Made by a program: the position numbers and the translations under genes. From contig NZ_CP116805.1 of NCBI RefSeq assembly GCF_028463845.1, positions 2,046,001 to 2,110,000 of the forward strand: DNA of 64,000 nucleotides. The letters are read 5' to 3'. The stretch's first letter is position 1; the number at the start of each line of letters is the position of its first letter. The notes beneath the pieces were generated by a model that worked only from the letters and a program-made list of their open reading frames with translations, was not told where the DNA came from and made no database searches. The DNA is from Gimibacter soli (GTDB taxonomy: Bacteria; Pseudomonadota; Alphaproteobacteria; Sphingomonadales; Kordiimonadaceae). This document shows positions 26,820 through 36,770 of this stretch, piece by piece.

Positions 26820-27911
26820 ATGCGCCTTCCGGCCCTTGGTCTTGTGCTCATGCTGGGTGCGTGGTTGCCGGCAACGGCTGAAGACGGCCTTGAAACCCTT
26901 TTCATGATTCGCGACGTGGAGGTGGATGAAACCGCCCGCGATGCCCTGCGTGCCCGCGAACAGGCCCTGCGCGTTGCCGAAGATAAGGCATGGGACAAGG
27001 TCATCGACAAGCTGACGCGCGTTGATGACCGCGACAAGTTGCCGCCGCTGTCCTTCGAGGAGCGCCGCCGCTATGTGAGCGGGATCGAGGTCCTGAAAGA
27101 ACAGGCCTCCAGCAACCGCTATGTGGCGAGCCTCAATGTGCGGTTCGAACCGGAACTGATGATCCGCCTGTTTACCGAGAACGGCGTCGGCCATGTGCTG
27201 TCGCTCGGGCAGCCGCTTCTGGTATTGCATGGCCATACGCGCGGTATTTTCACCCATTTCCTGAGCGAGGACGCGACGCTTCTGGCCGCTCGCGATAGGG
27301 TCGACTGGGTGAACCGCCTGCGCCCCTATATCTGGCCGGCGGCGACGGAAGCCGAACGCGAAAGCTTCTCATGGCGGCAGATTGTCAGCGGCAATCAGGC
27401 GCATATGGCGCCGCACCTGCGCAGCTACGGCGTGCCCCGCGGTCTTGTGATCCAGAGCAGCTGGACAGAACGCGACGGCATGGGTTCGCTCGCCTTCCGC
27501 GCCTATGAAAGCGACGGCACGGAAGAACTGCTGTCGGGCGTCACCGAAAAGCCGGTGGGCCCAAAGGCCGAGGAAGACGCGATTGCCGAAATGTATGACG
27601 CCATCATCGGCGTCGAGGAAAAGGCATGGCGGCAAAGCCAGTTGGTGGACGCGGGTGCGACCGGCTCGATTGAGGCTGATGTGGCGGCAGAGCGGATCGA
27701 AACGTTGCTCGAGATCGAGCGGCGGCTCGACCGAGTCACGCTTGTCACTGCGCATCGCCGCCTGACGCTTGCCTTGCCGCTCAGCCGTATCGCGCTTGAT
27801 TTCGCGGGGCGCGAGGAACAACTGATTGTCGCCATGAAGCAGGTGGGGCTTGAATTCGTGGGCGAGGGCGAAAGCCGCCGGATCACCCTCACCGGTGCAG
27901 GAAGGGAATGA
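26820..27911 (+). CDS. DUF2066 domain-containing secreted protein
   Basis: 363 residues from ATG 26820. Upstream ATGs in frame (26751, 26763, 26796) are possible, but 26820 has AGGTGAGGG five bases ahead and gives a compact signal peptide (MRLPALGLVLMLGAWLPATA) followed by the mature EDGLETLFMIRDVEVDE. The ARDALRAREQALRVAEDKA segment is typical of DUF2066. The function is unknown. The gene is conserved upstream of perM and hda in proteobacteria, and its stop overlaps the perM ATG (ATGA). Confidence 0.85.
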   Translation: MRLPALGLVLMLGAWLPATAEDGLETLFMIRDVEVDETARDALRAREQALRVAEDKAWDKVIDKLTRVDDRDKLPPLSFEERRRYVSGIEVLKEQASSNRYVASLNVRFEPELMIRLFTENGVGHVLSLGQPLLVLHGHTRGIFTHFLSEDATLLAARDRVDWVNRLRPYIWPAATEAERESFSWRQIVSGNQAHMAPHLRSYGVPRGLVIQSSWTERDGMGSLAFRAYESDGTEELLSGVTEKPVGPKAEEDAIAEMYDAIIGVEEKAWRQSQLVDAGATGSIEADVAAERIETLLEIERRLDRVTLVTAHRRLTLALPLSRIALDFAGREEQLIVAMKQVGLEFVGEGESRRITLTGAGRE

Positions 27912-29041
27912 CCATGACGCTGTCGCGCTGGCTGTGGATCGGCGGATTTCTGCTGCTGATCGGGTTCCTGTATCTGACGAAAGGCATTCTCTTGCCGTTC
28001 GTCATCGGGCTTGCCATTGCCTATCTGATGGACCCTGTAGCCGACCGGCTGGAAGCGATGAAAGTGCCACGCGGCATCGGTGCGGCCATCGTGATTGCCG
28101 TCTTCTTCCTCGCCGTCATCGGCATTCTTCTGGCCTTCTGGCCGCTTCTGCAGTCGCAGCTTGCCAACATGTCGGAAAAACTGCCGGCGACGCTCGCCAA
28201 CTTCCGGCCGTGGCTCAATGGCATGCTCGCCGACCTGTCGGACCGTTTCGGGTTTGCCGTGCCGACCGATGTGGAAGGGGTCCTTTCCGGCGTCAGCGCC
28301 GATATTCTCGCCAAGGTGCGGGACAGTGCAGTGAAGCTTGTCTCGGGCGGGATCGCCTTCTTCAATATCATGGGGATGGTGCTGATTTCACCGGTTGTTG
28401 CCTATTATCTGCTGCGCGACTGGGACCTGATCGTCGCCCGGATCGATAGCTGGCTGCCGCGCCATGTGGCGCCCGACGTGCGCGAACAGGCCGCGAAGAT
28501 CGATCAGGTTTTGGCCGGCTTTGTGCGCGGGCAAGTTTCCGTCAGCCTGTCGATGGGGGTGATTTTCGCCATCGGCTGGGCGCTCGTCGGGCTTGATTAT
28601 GCACTCGTGCTCGGCCTTCTTGGTGGCATCCTTGGCATCATTCCCTTTGTCGGTGCCTTCCTGACAGCGCTTGTCGCGTTCGTGCTGGCCATCGGCCAGT
28701 GGGGCTTCGATCCGCTGCATCTGGCGCTTGTGGCCGGTGTGTTTGTCTTCGGGCAGATCATGGAAGGATCGTTCCTGACCCCGCGTTTTGTGGGCGACCG
28801 GGTCGGCCTTCATCCCGTATGGGTGCTGTTTGCCGTGTTTGCGGGCGGCGAGGTGATGGGCTTTGTTGGCGTGCTCGTGGCGCTGCCGCTGGCGGCGGCC
28901 ATCGCCGTGCTTGTGCGCTATGCCATCGAGCGCTATCTCGACCATTATGAACTGCACCCGGTTGCGGTGAATGAAGAACCCAGCCCCGCAGCCCTCGAGA
29001 CCATCTCGGAAGACGACCGTGAGCCGCCAGTTACCCCTTGA
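27908..29041 (+). CDS. AI-2E family transporter / PerM-like permease
   Basis: 377 residues with about eight membrane segments. The N-terminal pair (WIGGFLLLIGFLYLTKGI, AAIVIAVFFLAVIG) and the C-terminal block with LLGGILGIIPFVGAF, GQIMEGSFLTPRFVG and GLHPVWVLFAVFAGGEVMGFVGV define the family. Members have been linked to export of small molecules or Na+/H+ exchange; the substrate here is unknown. It overlaps the DUF2066 gene by four bases, and its tail contains the ribosome-binding site and start of hda. Confidence 0.9.
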   Translation: MTMTLSRWLWIGGFLLLIGFLYLTKGILLPFVIGLAIAYLMDPVADRLEAMKVPRGIGAAIVIAVFFLAVIGILLAFWPLLQSQLANMSEKLPATLANFRPWLNGMLADLSDRFGFAVPTDVEGVLSGVSADILAKVRDSAVKLVSGGIAFFNIMGMVLISPVVAYYLLRDWDLIVARIDSWLPRHVAPDVREQAAKIDQVLAGFVRGQVSVSLSMGVIFAIGWALVGLDYALVLGLLGGILGIIPFVGAFLTALVAFVLAIGQWGFDPLHLALVAGVFVFGQIMEGSFLTPRFVGDRVGLHPVWVLFAVFAGGEVMGFVGVLVALPLAAAIAVLVRYAIERYLDHYELHPVAVNEEPSPAALETISEDDREPPVTP

Positions 29042-29687
29042 TCTGACCCATTCCGCGAGCTTCGACCTGGCCGATTTCATGGTGTCGTCGATCAACCGGC
29101 AGGCCTTCGACATGATCGCCGGCTGGCCGGATTGGCCAGCGCATGCCGTGGCACTGGTGGGGCCCGCAGGCTGCGGCAAGACGCATCTCGGGGCCGCGTG
29201 GGCCACAATCAGCGATGCGGTCAGGGCCGAACCCGGCATGGCGCCCGAGAGCATCAAGGCAGGTGCGCCTGTACTGATCGAGGATGCCGACAGGGCAGGG
29301 TTCGATGACACGCTGCTGTTCCACCTGTTCAACTGGACGCGGGAGACCGGCGGGCGCATCCTTTTCACCGCGCGGACGGCGCCGACGCGCTGGCCGGTGA
29401 CGCTGCCGGACCTGAAATCGCGGCTCGCCACCGTGCCCGTGATGGCCATCGAGGCGCCAGACGATGACCTCTTGCGCATGATCGTCACAAAACTCTTTTC
29501 TGATCGGCAGTTGCAGGTCGATCCTGCAGTGATAGACTATATGATGTTGCGGATGGATCGTTCGTTCGACGGGGCACGGCAGCTGGTGGCGGCAATGGAT
29601 GCGCGCTCGCTGGCTGGAAAGCGCGAGATTACCAAGCATCTCGCCCGCGAATGCCTGGACGAGCTGTCTGTCGCAAAAGAGTCATAA
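29019..29687 (+). CDS. hda: DnaA-like regulatory protein Hda/HdaA
   Basis: 222 residues from GTG 29019, which has GGAAG six bases before it; an in-frame ATG at 28971 is less likely. The N-terminus SRQLPLDL is a beta-clamp-binding motif, as in Hda, which with the loaded clamp stimulates ATP hydrolysis by DnaA and blocks re-initiation. The AAA+ Walker A is GPAGCGKTHL, followed by PVLIEDAD and a sensor region with RSFDGARQLVAAMDARSL. It overlaps perM by 23 bases. Location between perM and ppk is the alphaproteobacterial arrangement. Confidence 0.92.
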   Translation: MSRQLPLDLTHSASFDLADFMVSSINRQAFDMIAGWPDWPAHAVALVGPAGCGKTHLGAAWATISDAVRAEPGMAPESIKAGAPVLIEDADRAGFDDTLLFHLFNWTRETGGRILFTARTAPTRWPVTLPDLKSRLATVPVMAIEAPDDDLLRMIVTKLFSDRQLQVDPAVIDYMMLRMDRSFDGARQLVAAMDARSLAGKREITKHLARECLDELSVAKES

Positions 29688-29743
29688 AGGCGGGTTACTG
29701 GATCGGGATGGTTTGAGCCGGTCCAGCCGCAAAGGAGCCTTCG

Positions 29744-31987
29744 ATGGCAGACGATATCGCAAGCGACGCGTCGGTGAACCCGATCCGGCAGCCCGAGGCT
29801 GCGCCGGAAGGGGCGGGCGGCATGCCGTCCCGTGAGGATATCGTCGGCTGTATTGCGGCGCTGACACCCCATGACAAATATCTGAACCGCGAGCTTAGCT
29901 GGCTGAAGTTCAACATGCGGGTGTTGGAGGAGGCGGAAAACTGCCGTCATCCGCTGCTGGAGCGTGTGCGCTTCCTGTCGATTTCCGGCGGGAACCTTGA
30001 TGAATTCTACATGGTTCGTGTGGCGGGCCTGAAGCAGCAAAGCGACATGGGCGTTCAGGTGCGCTCGGAAGACGGGCTGACACCGGCCCAGACGCTGGCG
30101 CGCGTTGTCGATTATGCCGAACAGCTGATGGACAAGCAGCAGGAGGTCTGGGCGACACTCAGGCGCGAGCTGCGCGAATCCGGTATCATGCTCTTGGACC
30201 GCGGCGAGGTGACGGCGACCGATAAGGAATGGATCGAAAGCTATTTCCTTGAAACCGTTTTTCCGCTGCTGACGCCCATCGCGGTTGATCCCGCACATCC
30301 GTTCCCCTTCATCCCGAACTTCGGCTTCACGATGGTGCTGCAGCTGGCGCGCAAGAGCGACAACCGCGAGATGGTTGCGCTGCTGCCGGTGCCGCAGCAT
30401 GTGCCGCGCTTTATCCGTGTGCCGGGCGAAGGCGTGCGCTTCATTTCCATCGAACACATGCTGACGCTTTTCTTCGATCAGCTGTTCCCGGGCTACCGGG
30501 TCGATGGCGACGGTATGTTCCGCGTCATCCGCGACAGCGATATGGAGATCGAGGACGAGGCCGAAGATCTGGTCCGCGTTTTCGAAAGCGCGCTGAAGCG
30601 TCGCCGCCGCGGTCGGGTGATCCGGCTGAAGGTGGAAAGCGATATGCCGGAAGGCCTGCGCAATCTGGTGATTTCGCGCCTCGATGCCGATGCCGATTCG
30701 GTTGTCATGTTCGATGGGGTCCTTGGCATCAAGGATATATCCGAACTGATCGTCGACGATTTCCCGGACCTGAAGTTCAAGCCCTACAATCCGCGCTTCC
30801 CGGAACGCGTGAAGGATTTTGGTGGCGATATCTTCAAGGCGATTGCGGCGAAAGACTTCGTTGTCCATCACCCCTATGAAAGCTTCGATGTCGTCCACCA
30901 GTTCCTGGTGCAGGCGGCGAACGACCCGGACGTGGTGGCGATCAAGCAGACGCTGTACCGTGCCGGTTCGCAGTCGCAGATCATCAATGCGCTGATCCGC
31001 GCGGCTGAAAACGGCAAGTCCGTAACGGCAGTGGTGGAGCTGAAAGCGCGTTTCGATGAAGAGCAGAATATCAAATGGGCGCGCGATCTGGAGCGCGCTG
31101 GCGTGCATGTTGTTTATGGCTTCATCGACCTGAAGACCCACGCCAAGGTTTCGATGGTGGTGCGACGCGAAGGGGGCAGGCTCCGGTCCTATGTCCACTT
31201 CGGCACCGGCAACTATCACCCGATCACCGCCAAGATTTATACCGACACATCCTTCTTCTCGGCCGATCAGGCGCTGGCGCGCGACGCCAACAAGATGTTC
31301 AATTATCTGACCGGCTATATCGAGCCCACCTCGCTTGAAAAGCTGGTGCTTTCGCCCTTCATGATGCGGTCGCACCTGAAGAAGTTGATCGACCGCGAGA
31401 TCGAGTTTGCACGCAACGGCAAGAAAGGCGCGATCTGGATCAAGGTCAATTCGCTCCTCGATCCCGCGATCATCGACAAGCTTTACGAAGCCTCGATGAA
31501 CGGCGTGCAGGTGGATATCATCGCACGCGGCATTTGTACGCTGCGGCCCGGCATTCCGGGGCTTTCCGATAATATCCGCGTGAAATCCATCGTTGGCCGT
31601 TTCCTTGAGCATTCGCGCATCTGCGTATTTGGCAATGGGCACGGCTTGCCGTCGCGCTATGCGAAGGTCTATATCTCTTCCGCTGACTGGATGCCTCGCA
31701 ACTTCGACCGCCGCGTCGAAACGCTGGTGCCGATCGAGAACCCGACGGTGCTGGAGCAGATCATGAGCCAGATCATCGCTGCCAACCTGAAGGACAATGT
31801 GCAGTCCTGGACGATGCGGGCTGACGGCTCCTATATCCGTGTCCGGCCGGAAGAGGGCGAAGAGCCTTTCGCCTGCCACGATTATTTCATGAAAAGCCCG
31901 TCCATGTCTGGCAGGGGGACGGCCTTCACGCGGGAGCGGATCATGCCGCTTGTCACCTACGATCCCGCGGATAAAGAGGATATCTGA
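29744..31987 (+). CDS. ppk: Polyphosphate kinase 1
   Basis: 747 residues. PPK1 makes polyphosphate from ATP reversibly. The N domain has [18 protein letters not shown] and [17 protein letters not shown]. The two catalytic His are expected at His466 ([10 protein letters not shown], the phosphorylated residue) and His623 ([13 protein letters not shown]). The FGTGNYHP and [11 protein letters not shown] motifs are intact. AAGGAG precedes the ATG. ppx follows after three bases, so synthesis and hydrolysis of polyphosphate are co-expressed. Confidence 0.97.
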   Translation: MADDIASDASVNPIRQPEAAPEGAGGMPSREDIVGCIAALTPHDKYLNRELSWLKFNMRVLEEAENCRHPLLERVRFLSISGGNLDEFYMVRVAGLKQQSDMGVQVRSEDGLTPAQTLARVVDYAEQLMDKQQEVWATLRRELRESGIMLLDRGEVTATDKEWIESYFLETVFPLLTPIAVDPAHPFPFIPNFGFTMVLQLARKSDNREMVALLPVPQHVPRFIRVPGEGVRFISIEHMLTLFFDQLFPGYRVDGDGMFRVIRDSDMEIEDEAEDLVRVFESALKRRRRGRVIRLKVESDMPEGLRNLVISRLDADADSVVMFDGVLGIKDISELIVDDFPDLKFKPYNPRFPERVKDFGGDIFKAIAAKDFVVHHPYESFDVVHQFLVQAANDPDVVAIKQTLYRAGSQSQIINALIRAAENGKSVTAVVELKARFDEEQNIKWARDLERAGVHVVYGFIDLKTHAKVSMVVRREGGRLRSYVHFGTGNYHPITAKIYTDTSFFSADQALARDANKMFNYLTGYIEPTSLEKLVLSPFMMRSHLKKLIDREIEFARNGKKGAIWIKVNSLLDPAIIDKLYEASMNGVQVDIIARGICTLRPGIPGLSDNIRVKSIVGRFLEHSRICVFGNGHGLPSRYAKVYISSADWMPRNFDRRVETLVPIENPTVLEQIMSQIIAANLKDNVQSWTMRADGSYIRVRPEEGEEPFACHDYFMKSPSMSGRGTAFTRERIMPLVTYDPADKEDI

Positions 31988-31990
31988 TAT

Positions 31991-33490
31991 ATGACAGAGA
32001 CTTACGCCGAGGCGAAAAGCTATATCGCAGTTATCGATATCGGCTCGAATTCGGTGCGCCTTGTCGTTTTCTCCGGTCTTTGCCGTGTGCCGGATACCGT
32101 TTTCAACGAAAAGATCATGTGCGGGCTGGGTAGTGCCATCGGCACCACCGGCAGCATGAGCGAGGAATCGGTTGAGCTTGCCATCTCCACGCTGAAGCGC
32201 TACCGCGCACTCTGCGATCAGATGGGGGTGGGCGAGATTGTCTCGCTGGCCACCGCCGCTGTGCGGGACGCTGGCAACGGTGAGGACTTCGTCCGTCGGG
32301 TGAAAGAAGAGTGCCGGCTTGATATCCAGGTGATCGAAGGGCCGGAAGAGGCCCGTCTTTCCGCGCTTGGGGTGCTTTCGGGTGAGCCTTCAGCCAAAGG
32401 CGTGATTGGCGACCTTGGTGGTGGCTCGCTGGAACTGGTGCGCATCCATGACGGCGACGCGTTCGAGCGCCGCAGCCTTGAAAAAGGCCCGCTCAGGCTG
32501 ATGAGCAAGTTTGGCGACGACATGCGCGCCATGCGCCAGCATGTGAAAAACTCGCTGATGGAGGTCGAGTGGCTTGATCACCGCGAGGGCGATTCCTTCT
32601 ATCTCGTCGGCGGCGCATGGCGGAACATCGCGCGGCTGATGATGAAGGAACAATCGAACCCGCTGCCGATCCTGCAGGGTTACCGTGCAGCTGGCAGCGA
32701 AATGGCAGCCTTCTGCGACCGCCTTGCCATGCTGCGCCCGGCCGATATCCCGTTTGGCGACCTTCTCAATGAACGCCGCCGTCAGGTGATCCCGGTGGCG
32801 GCGATGATCCTGCGTGAGGTGCTGCGGGTGCTGCGGCCACGCTATGTGATCGTGTCCTCGTTCGGCCTGCGCGAAGGTGTGCTGTTTGACCGGTTGACCC
32901 CTGAAAAACGTGCCGAGGACCCGTTCCTTTATAGCTGCCGTCATCTGGCGGAAGAACGCTGCCGCTTTACCGAGCATGCCGACATCCTGTTCGACTGGAC
33001 CCGACCGCTGTTCAGGTCCGGCGATACCGAGCGCGATGTGGACCGCGAGATGCTGCATATGGCCACGTGTCTGCTCAGTGATGTGGCTTGGCGCGGCCAC
33101 CCGGATTTCCGCGCGGAAAAAGCGGTTGAGACCGTCCTACATGGCAATTTTGTTGGCGTCACGCACCGGGAGCGGGCCTATGTTGCCCTCGCGCTCAATC
33201 AGGCTTATGGCGCACCGCTCAATGTGCCGCATGTGGCTGGCGTGCTGCAGTTCCTGAAGGTGGAGGAAATCCACGAGGCGCGGGTGATGGGGGCCGCACT
33301 CCGGCTTGCCCAGCGTCTGTCCGGCGGTGCGGCGGATGCCCTGAAGCTTTCAAGCCTGACCATTGCGCGTGGCAAGATCGTGCTGAGCGTGCCGAAGTCG
33401 CAGTCGGAAATCGCCAACGATGTGGTGTTCAAGCGGCTGCTGCAGCTTGGCCAGCTTCTGGGCCGTCAGGCGACAATCCAGACGGTTTGA
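31991..33490 (+). CDS. ppx: Exopolyphosphatase / guanosine pentaphosphatase (Ppx/GppA)
   Basis: 499 residues. The actin-like ATPase fold is seen in VIDIGSNSVRLVVF, ATAAVRDAGNGEDFVRRV, VIEGPEEARLSALG and GDLGGGSLELV. Family enzymes remove terminal phosphate from polyphosphate or pppGpp; which one dominates cannot be read from sequence. It lies three bases behind ppk. Its C-terminal helical domain contains an HD-like region with FVGVTHRERAYVALAL. Confidence 0.94.
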   Translation: MTETYAEAKSYIAVIDIGSNSVRLVVFSGLCRVPDTVFNEKIMCGLGSAIGTTGSMSEESVELAISTLKRYRALCDQMGVGEIVSLATAAVRDAGNGEDFVRRVKEECRLDIQVIEGPEEARLSALGVLSGEPSAKGVIGDLGGGSLELVRIHDGDAFERRSLEKGPLRLMSKFGDDMRAMRQHVKNSLMEVEWLDHREGDSFYLVGGAWRNIARLMMKEQSNPLPILQGYRAAGSEMAAFCDRLAMLRPADIPFGDLLNERRRQVIPVAAMILREVLRVLRPRYVIVSSFGLREGVLFDRLTPEKRAEDPFLYSCRHLAEERCRFTEHADILFDWTRPLFRSGDTERDVDREMLHMATCLLSDVAWRGHPDFRAEKAVETVLHGNFVGVTHRERAYVALALNQAYGAPLNVPHVAGVLQFLKVEEIHEARVMGAALRLAQRLSGGAADALKLSSLTIARGKIVLSVPKSQSEIANDVVFKRLLQLGQLLGRQATIQTV

Positions 33491-33515
33491 TTGGCTTCGT
33501 GGGCTGAAAAGAGAA

Positions 33516-33536
33516 GAGGGGGCTTTGTGCCCCCTC
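33516..33536. terminator. Bidirectional hairpin between ppx and rnd
   Basis: Perfect arms GAGGGGGC (33516-33523) and GCCCCCTC (33529-33536), loop TTTGT. The right arm contains part of the rnd stop codon. T runs are weak on both sides. Confidence 0.55.
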
Positions 33537-34701
33537 AGTCATATTCTTCTTCGAAAAGCTCGACCACGTCGATGTCGCCTTTTCGGGCGGTGAGGCCGAG
33601 GGTGCCTTTCATCAGCTTTTCAGCATCGGCACCGAAAATCTCGTAGCGCCAGCCATGCATGGCTTTGAAATCGACCTTGTCAGGCTCCGACGCCCAGGCT
33701 TCAAGCTCTTGCGCCGAGGCAACCATACGCGGTGCCACGCGGGCTTCGTCGCATTTGATCTTCAGGAGAACCTTCAGAAGGTCGGCCATCGGCGGGGTTG
33801 CTGGGCGCGGCTTGGCCTTTTCGATATGCGGCAGGTCGTCTTCGCTCATCTTCATGGCGCGGTCGACCGCCGAGAGAAGGGCTGCACCACCCTTGGAGCG
33901 ACCGAAGCCTTTCGGCAGACCGCGGATTTTCTCCAGCGCTTCCTCGCTCATCGGCGGGTGCGCGGCGATTTCAAGGATGGTTTCATCCTTGGCGATGCGG
34001 CTGCGCGGCATATCGCGTTCCTGCGCCTGCACTTCGCGCCACGCACACAGTTCCTTGACAATGCCAAGGAAACGGGGCTTCGAGGTGCGAACCTTGAGGC
34101 GGAGCCAGGCTTCGTCAGGCTCGGTCTTGTAGAGGTTCGGGTCCATCAGGGCCTGCATCTCTTCTTCAACCCACGCACCACGGCCGGTGTCGGCCAGTTC
34201 TTTCGACAGCTTGCGGTAAATCTTGCGCAGGTGGGTTACGTCCCCCAGCGCATAATGCAGCTGCGTATCGGTGAGCGGACGACGCGACCAGTCGGTATAG
34301 CGGGCCGACTTGTCGAGGCTCGCCCGCGCCAGTTTCTGCACCAGCGTCTCATAGCCAACCGACTCGCCGAAGCCACAAACCATGGCGGCAATCTGGGTAT
34401 CGAACACAGGGCGGGGCAGGTCACCCGACAGGAGATAGAAAATCTCCAGATCCTGACGGCAGGCGTGAAGCACCTTGACGACATTGGTGTCGGCCATCAG
34501 CTCAAAGAAGGCGGCGAGGTCCATGCCGTCGGCCAGCGGATCGATGGCGTGCGCGCCGTGATCGTCCGCAACCTGAATGAGGCAGAGTTTCGGATAATAG
34601 GTATGGTCGCGCAGGAATTCTGTATCGACCGTGATGAATTCAGCTTTTTTCCACTCGTCGCACAATGCGGCCAGCGCTTCAGTACTCGTAATCGGCTGCA
34701 T
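33535..34701 (-). CDS. rnd: Ribonuclease D
   Basis: 388 residues from ATG 34701. RNase D is a 3'-5' exonuclease that trims tRNA precursors. DEDD exonuclease motifs: TVDTEFLRDHTYYPKLCLIQ, HACRQDLEIFYLL and YALGDVTHLRKIY; an HRDC-type domain follows (KDETILEIAAHPP, LEKIRGLPKGFGRSKG). The frame continues upstream to a GTG at 34758, but GGAAG five bases before 34701 and the family N-terminus (MQPITSTEALAALC) support the shorter form. It is divergent from aspS. Confidence 0.95.
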   Translation of the reverse strand: MQPITSTEALAALCDEWKKAEFITVDTEFLRDHTYYPKLCLIQVADDHGAHAIDPLADGMDLAAFFELMADTNVVKVLHACRQDLEIFYLLSGDLPRPVFDTQIAAMVCGFGESVGYETLVQKLARASLDKSARYTDWSRRPLTDTQLHYALGDVTHLRKIYRKLSKELADTGRGAWVEEEMQALMDPNLYKTEPDEAWLRLKVRTSKPRFLGIVKELCAWREVQAQERDMPRSRIAKDETILEIAAHPPMSEEALEKIRGLPKGFGRSKGGAALLSAVDRAMKMSEDDLPHIEKAKPRPATPPMADLLKVLLKIKCDEARVAPRMVASAQELEAWASEPDKVDFKAMHGWRYEIFGADAEKLMKGTLGLTARKGDIDVVELFEEEYD

Positions 34702-34819
34702 GCCTGCTTCCATTAAAGTTACAGGGTTTGTCATACACAGCTTTTTCGTGTCCGTCACGCCTTCTATGGATGTTGCGCGCCTGAGCGCAGCATAAGGGAC
34801 CTCTCGCGCGTGCGGGGTC

Positions 34820-34848
34820 TTGACAATAGGGGGCTTTCATGCGCTTTT
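34820..34848 (+). promoter_or_regulatory. Weak candidate promoter for aspS
   Basis: A perfect TTGACA (34820-34825) lies 87 bases before aspS, but the hexamer 17 bases on (GCTTTT, 34843-34848) is a poor -10. It is listed for the -35 match only. Confidence 0.3.
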
Positions 34849-34911
34849 GCGCCAAAATCACAGGCCCTTTTAGGGCCACGCCGATCTATCCTGAAACAAG
34901 GACCGTCTGAC

Positions 34912-36690
34912 ATGCACGCCTACCGTTCCCATACCTGTAACGCGCTCCGCGCCGCTGACGTCGGGCAGACCGTCCGCATCGCCGGCTGGGTTCACCGCAA
35001 GCGCGACCATGGCGGCCTCCTGTTCATCGACCTTCGCGATAACTATGGCATCACCCAGTGCGTGTTCGATACCGATAGCGCCGCTTTCAAGGACGCCGAA
35101 GGCGTTCGCGCTGAAAGCGTCATCTCGGTCACCGGTCGGGTAAAGCAGCGTACGGCTGAGACCGTGAATGCCGACCTGCCGACCGGCGAGATCGAGCTTT
35201 ATATCGACACGATGGAAGTGCTGTCGGCAGCGGCTGAACTGCCGATGCCGGTGTTTGGCGATACCGAATATCCCGAAGACATCCGCCTGAAGTACCGCTT
35301 CCTCGACCTTCGCCGCGAGCGCCTGCACAAGAATATCCTTCTGCGCGCCGGTGTGATCTCGAGCCTGCGTCGCCGAATGACCGAAGAAGGCTTCACCGAA
35401 TTCCAGACCCCGATCCTGACGGCTTCGAGCCCTGAGGGCGCGCGCGACTTCCTGGTGCCTGCGCGCCAGCATCCGGGTAAGTTCTACGCGCTGCCACAGG
35501 CGCCCCAGCAGTTCAAGCAGCTGATCATGGTGTCGGGCTTCGACAAATATTTCCAGATCGCGCCTTGCTTCCGCGATGAAGACGCCCGCGCTGATCGTAG
35601 CCCCGGCGAATTCTACCAGCTCGATATCGAGATGAGCTTCGTGACGCAGGATGATGTGTTCGCAGCGATCGAGCCCGTGCTCGTCGGCGTGTTCAAGGAA
35701 TTCTCCACGAAGAAGATCACCGAAGCGCCGTTCCCGCGTATCCCTTACAAGGAATCGATGCTGAAGTACGGCAACGACAAGCCGGACCTTCGCAACCCCA
35801 TCGAAATCCAGGACGTGACGGAAATCTTCCGGAACTCCGGTTTCGGCATCTTCGCCAAGATGGTGGATGCAGGCTCGGTCGTCCGCGCGATCCCGGCACC
35901 GGGTGCCGGCACCCAGCCCCGTTCCTTCTTCGACAAGGCGAACGACTGGGCAAAACGCGAAGGCTATGCCGGGATGGGCTATGCCAACTTCAAGGACGGC
36001 GAAGCCGGCGGCCCGATTGCCAAGAACCTTGGCGACGAGCGCGTGAAGCAGCTGGTGAACCAGCTGAACCTCGGCCCCAATGATGGTGTCTTCTTCGTTT
36101 GCGACAAGGAAGCCGGTGCTGCGAAGCTCGCTGGCCTTGCCCGCACGAAAGTGGGCGAAGACCTTGGCCTTATCGACAAGGGCGAGTTCAAATTCTGCTG
36201 GATCGTCGACTTCCCGATGTTCGAATATAACGAGGATGAGAAGAAGATCGATTTCTCGCACAACCCGTTCTCGATGCCGCAAGGCGGGATGGACGCGCTC
36301 CTCAATCAGGATCCGCTCACCATCAACGCCTTCCAGTATGACATCGTCTGCAACGGCGTGGAGCTCTCGTCGGGTGCCATCCGAAACCACCGTCCGGAAG
36401 TCATGATCAAGGCCTTCGAGATTGCGGGCTACGACCAGTCGGTCGTGGAAAGCAAATTCGGCGGCATGCTGAACGCCTTCAAATACGGCGCCCCGCCGCA
36501 CGGTGGCCTTGCCCCGGGCGTGGACCGCATGGTGATGCTGCTGGCCGACGAGCCGAACATCCGCGAGGTCATCCTCTTCCCGATGAACCAGAAGGCGGAA
36601 GACCTGATGATGCAGGCGCCAAGCACGGTCGAGCCGAGGCAGCTCCGCGAGCTGCATATCCGCACGGTCGAGCCGGCGAAGAAAGACTGA
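34912..36690 (+). CDS. aspS: Aspartyl-tRNA synthetase (possibly non-discriminating)
   Basis: 592 residues, the bacterial class II type. OB-fold anticodon domain [22 protein letters not shown]; motif 2 in [24 protein letters not shown] insertion near residues 290-410; motif 3 [13 protein letters not shown]. His33 in KRDHGG is the residue seen in non-discriminating bacterial AspRS, whereas discriminating enzymes such as that of Escherichia coli have Leu there, so this enzyme may also charge tRNA-Asn for GatCAB. The open frame runs to 34810; AAGGA and family alignment fix 34912. Confidence 0.96.
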   Translation: MHAYRSHTCNALRAADVGQTVRIAGWVHRKRDHGGLLFIDLRDNYGITQCVFDTDSAAFKDAEGVRAESVISVTGRVKQRTAETVNADLPTGEIELYIDTMEVLSAAAELPMPVFGDTEYPEDIRLKYRFLDLRRERLHKNILLRAGVISSLRRRMTEEGFTEFQTPILTASSPEGARDFLVPARQHPGKFYALPQAPQQFKQLIMVSGFDKYFQIAPCFRDEDARADRSPGEFYQLDIEMSFVTQDDVFAAIEPVLVGVFKEFSTKKITEAPFPRIPYKESMLKYGNDKPDLRNPIEIQDVTEIFRNSGFGIFAKMVDAGSVVRAIPAPGAGTQPRSFFDKANDWAKREGYAGMGYANFKDGEAGGPIAKNLGDERVKQLVNQLNLGPNDGVFFVCDKEAGAAKLAGLARTKVGEDLGLIDKGEFKFCWIVDFPMFEYNEDEKKIDFSHNPFSMPQGGMDALLNQDPLTINAFQYDIVCNGVELSSGAIRNHRPEVMIKAFEIAGYDQSVVESKFGGMLNAFKYGAPPHGGLAPGVDRMVMLLADEPNIREVILFPMNQKAEDLMMQAPSTVEPRQLRELHIRTVEPAKKD

Positions 36691-36702
36691 CGAAACGAAG
36701 AC

Positions 36703-36726
36703 AGGGGCCCGCACGCGCGGGCCTCT
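36703..36726 (+). terminator. GC hairpin between aspS and guaA
   Basis: AGGGGCCCGC (36703-36712) pairs with GCGGGCCTCT (36717-36726) with one G-U. No T run follows, so it may attenuate rather than stop transcription. Confidence 0.5.
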
Positions 36727-36770
36727 CCCATTAGAAGTCCTCTCAGACAGGAACACGGGGAACCGAACCT

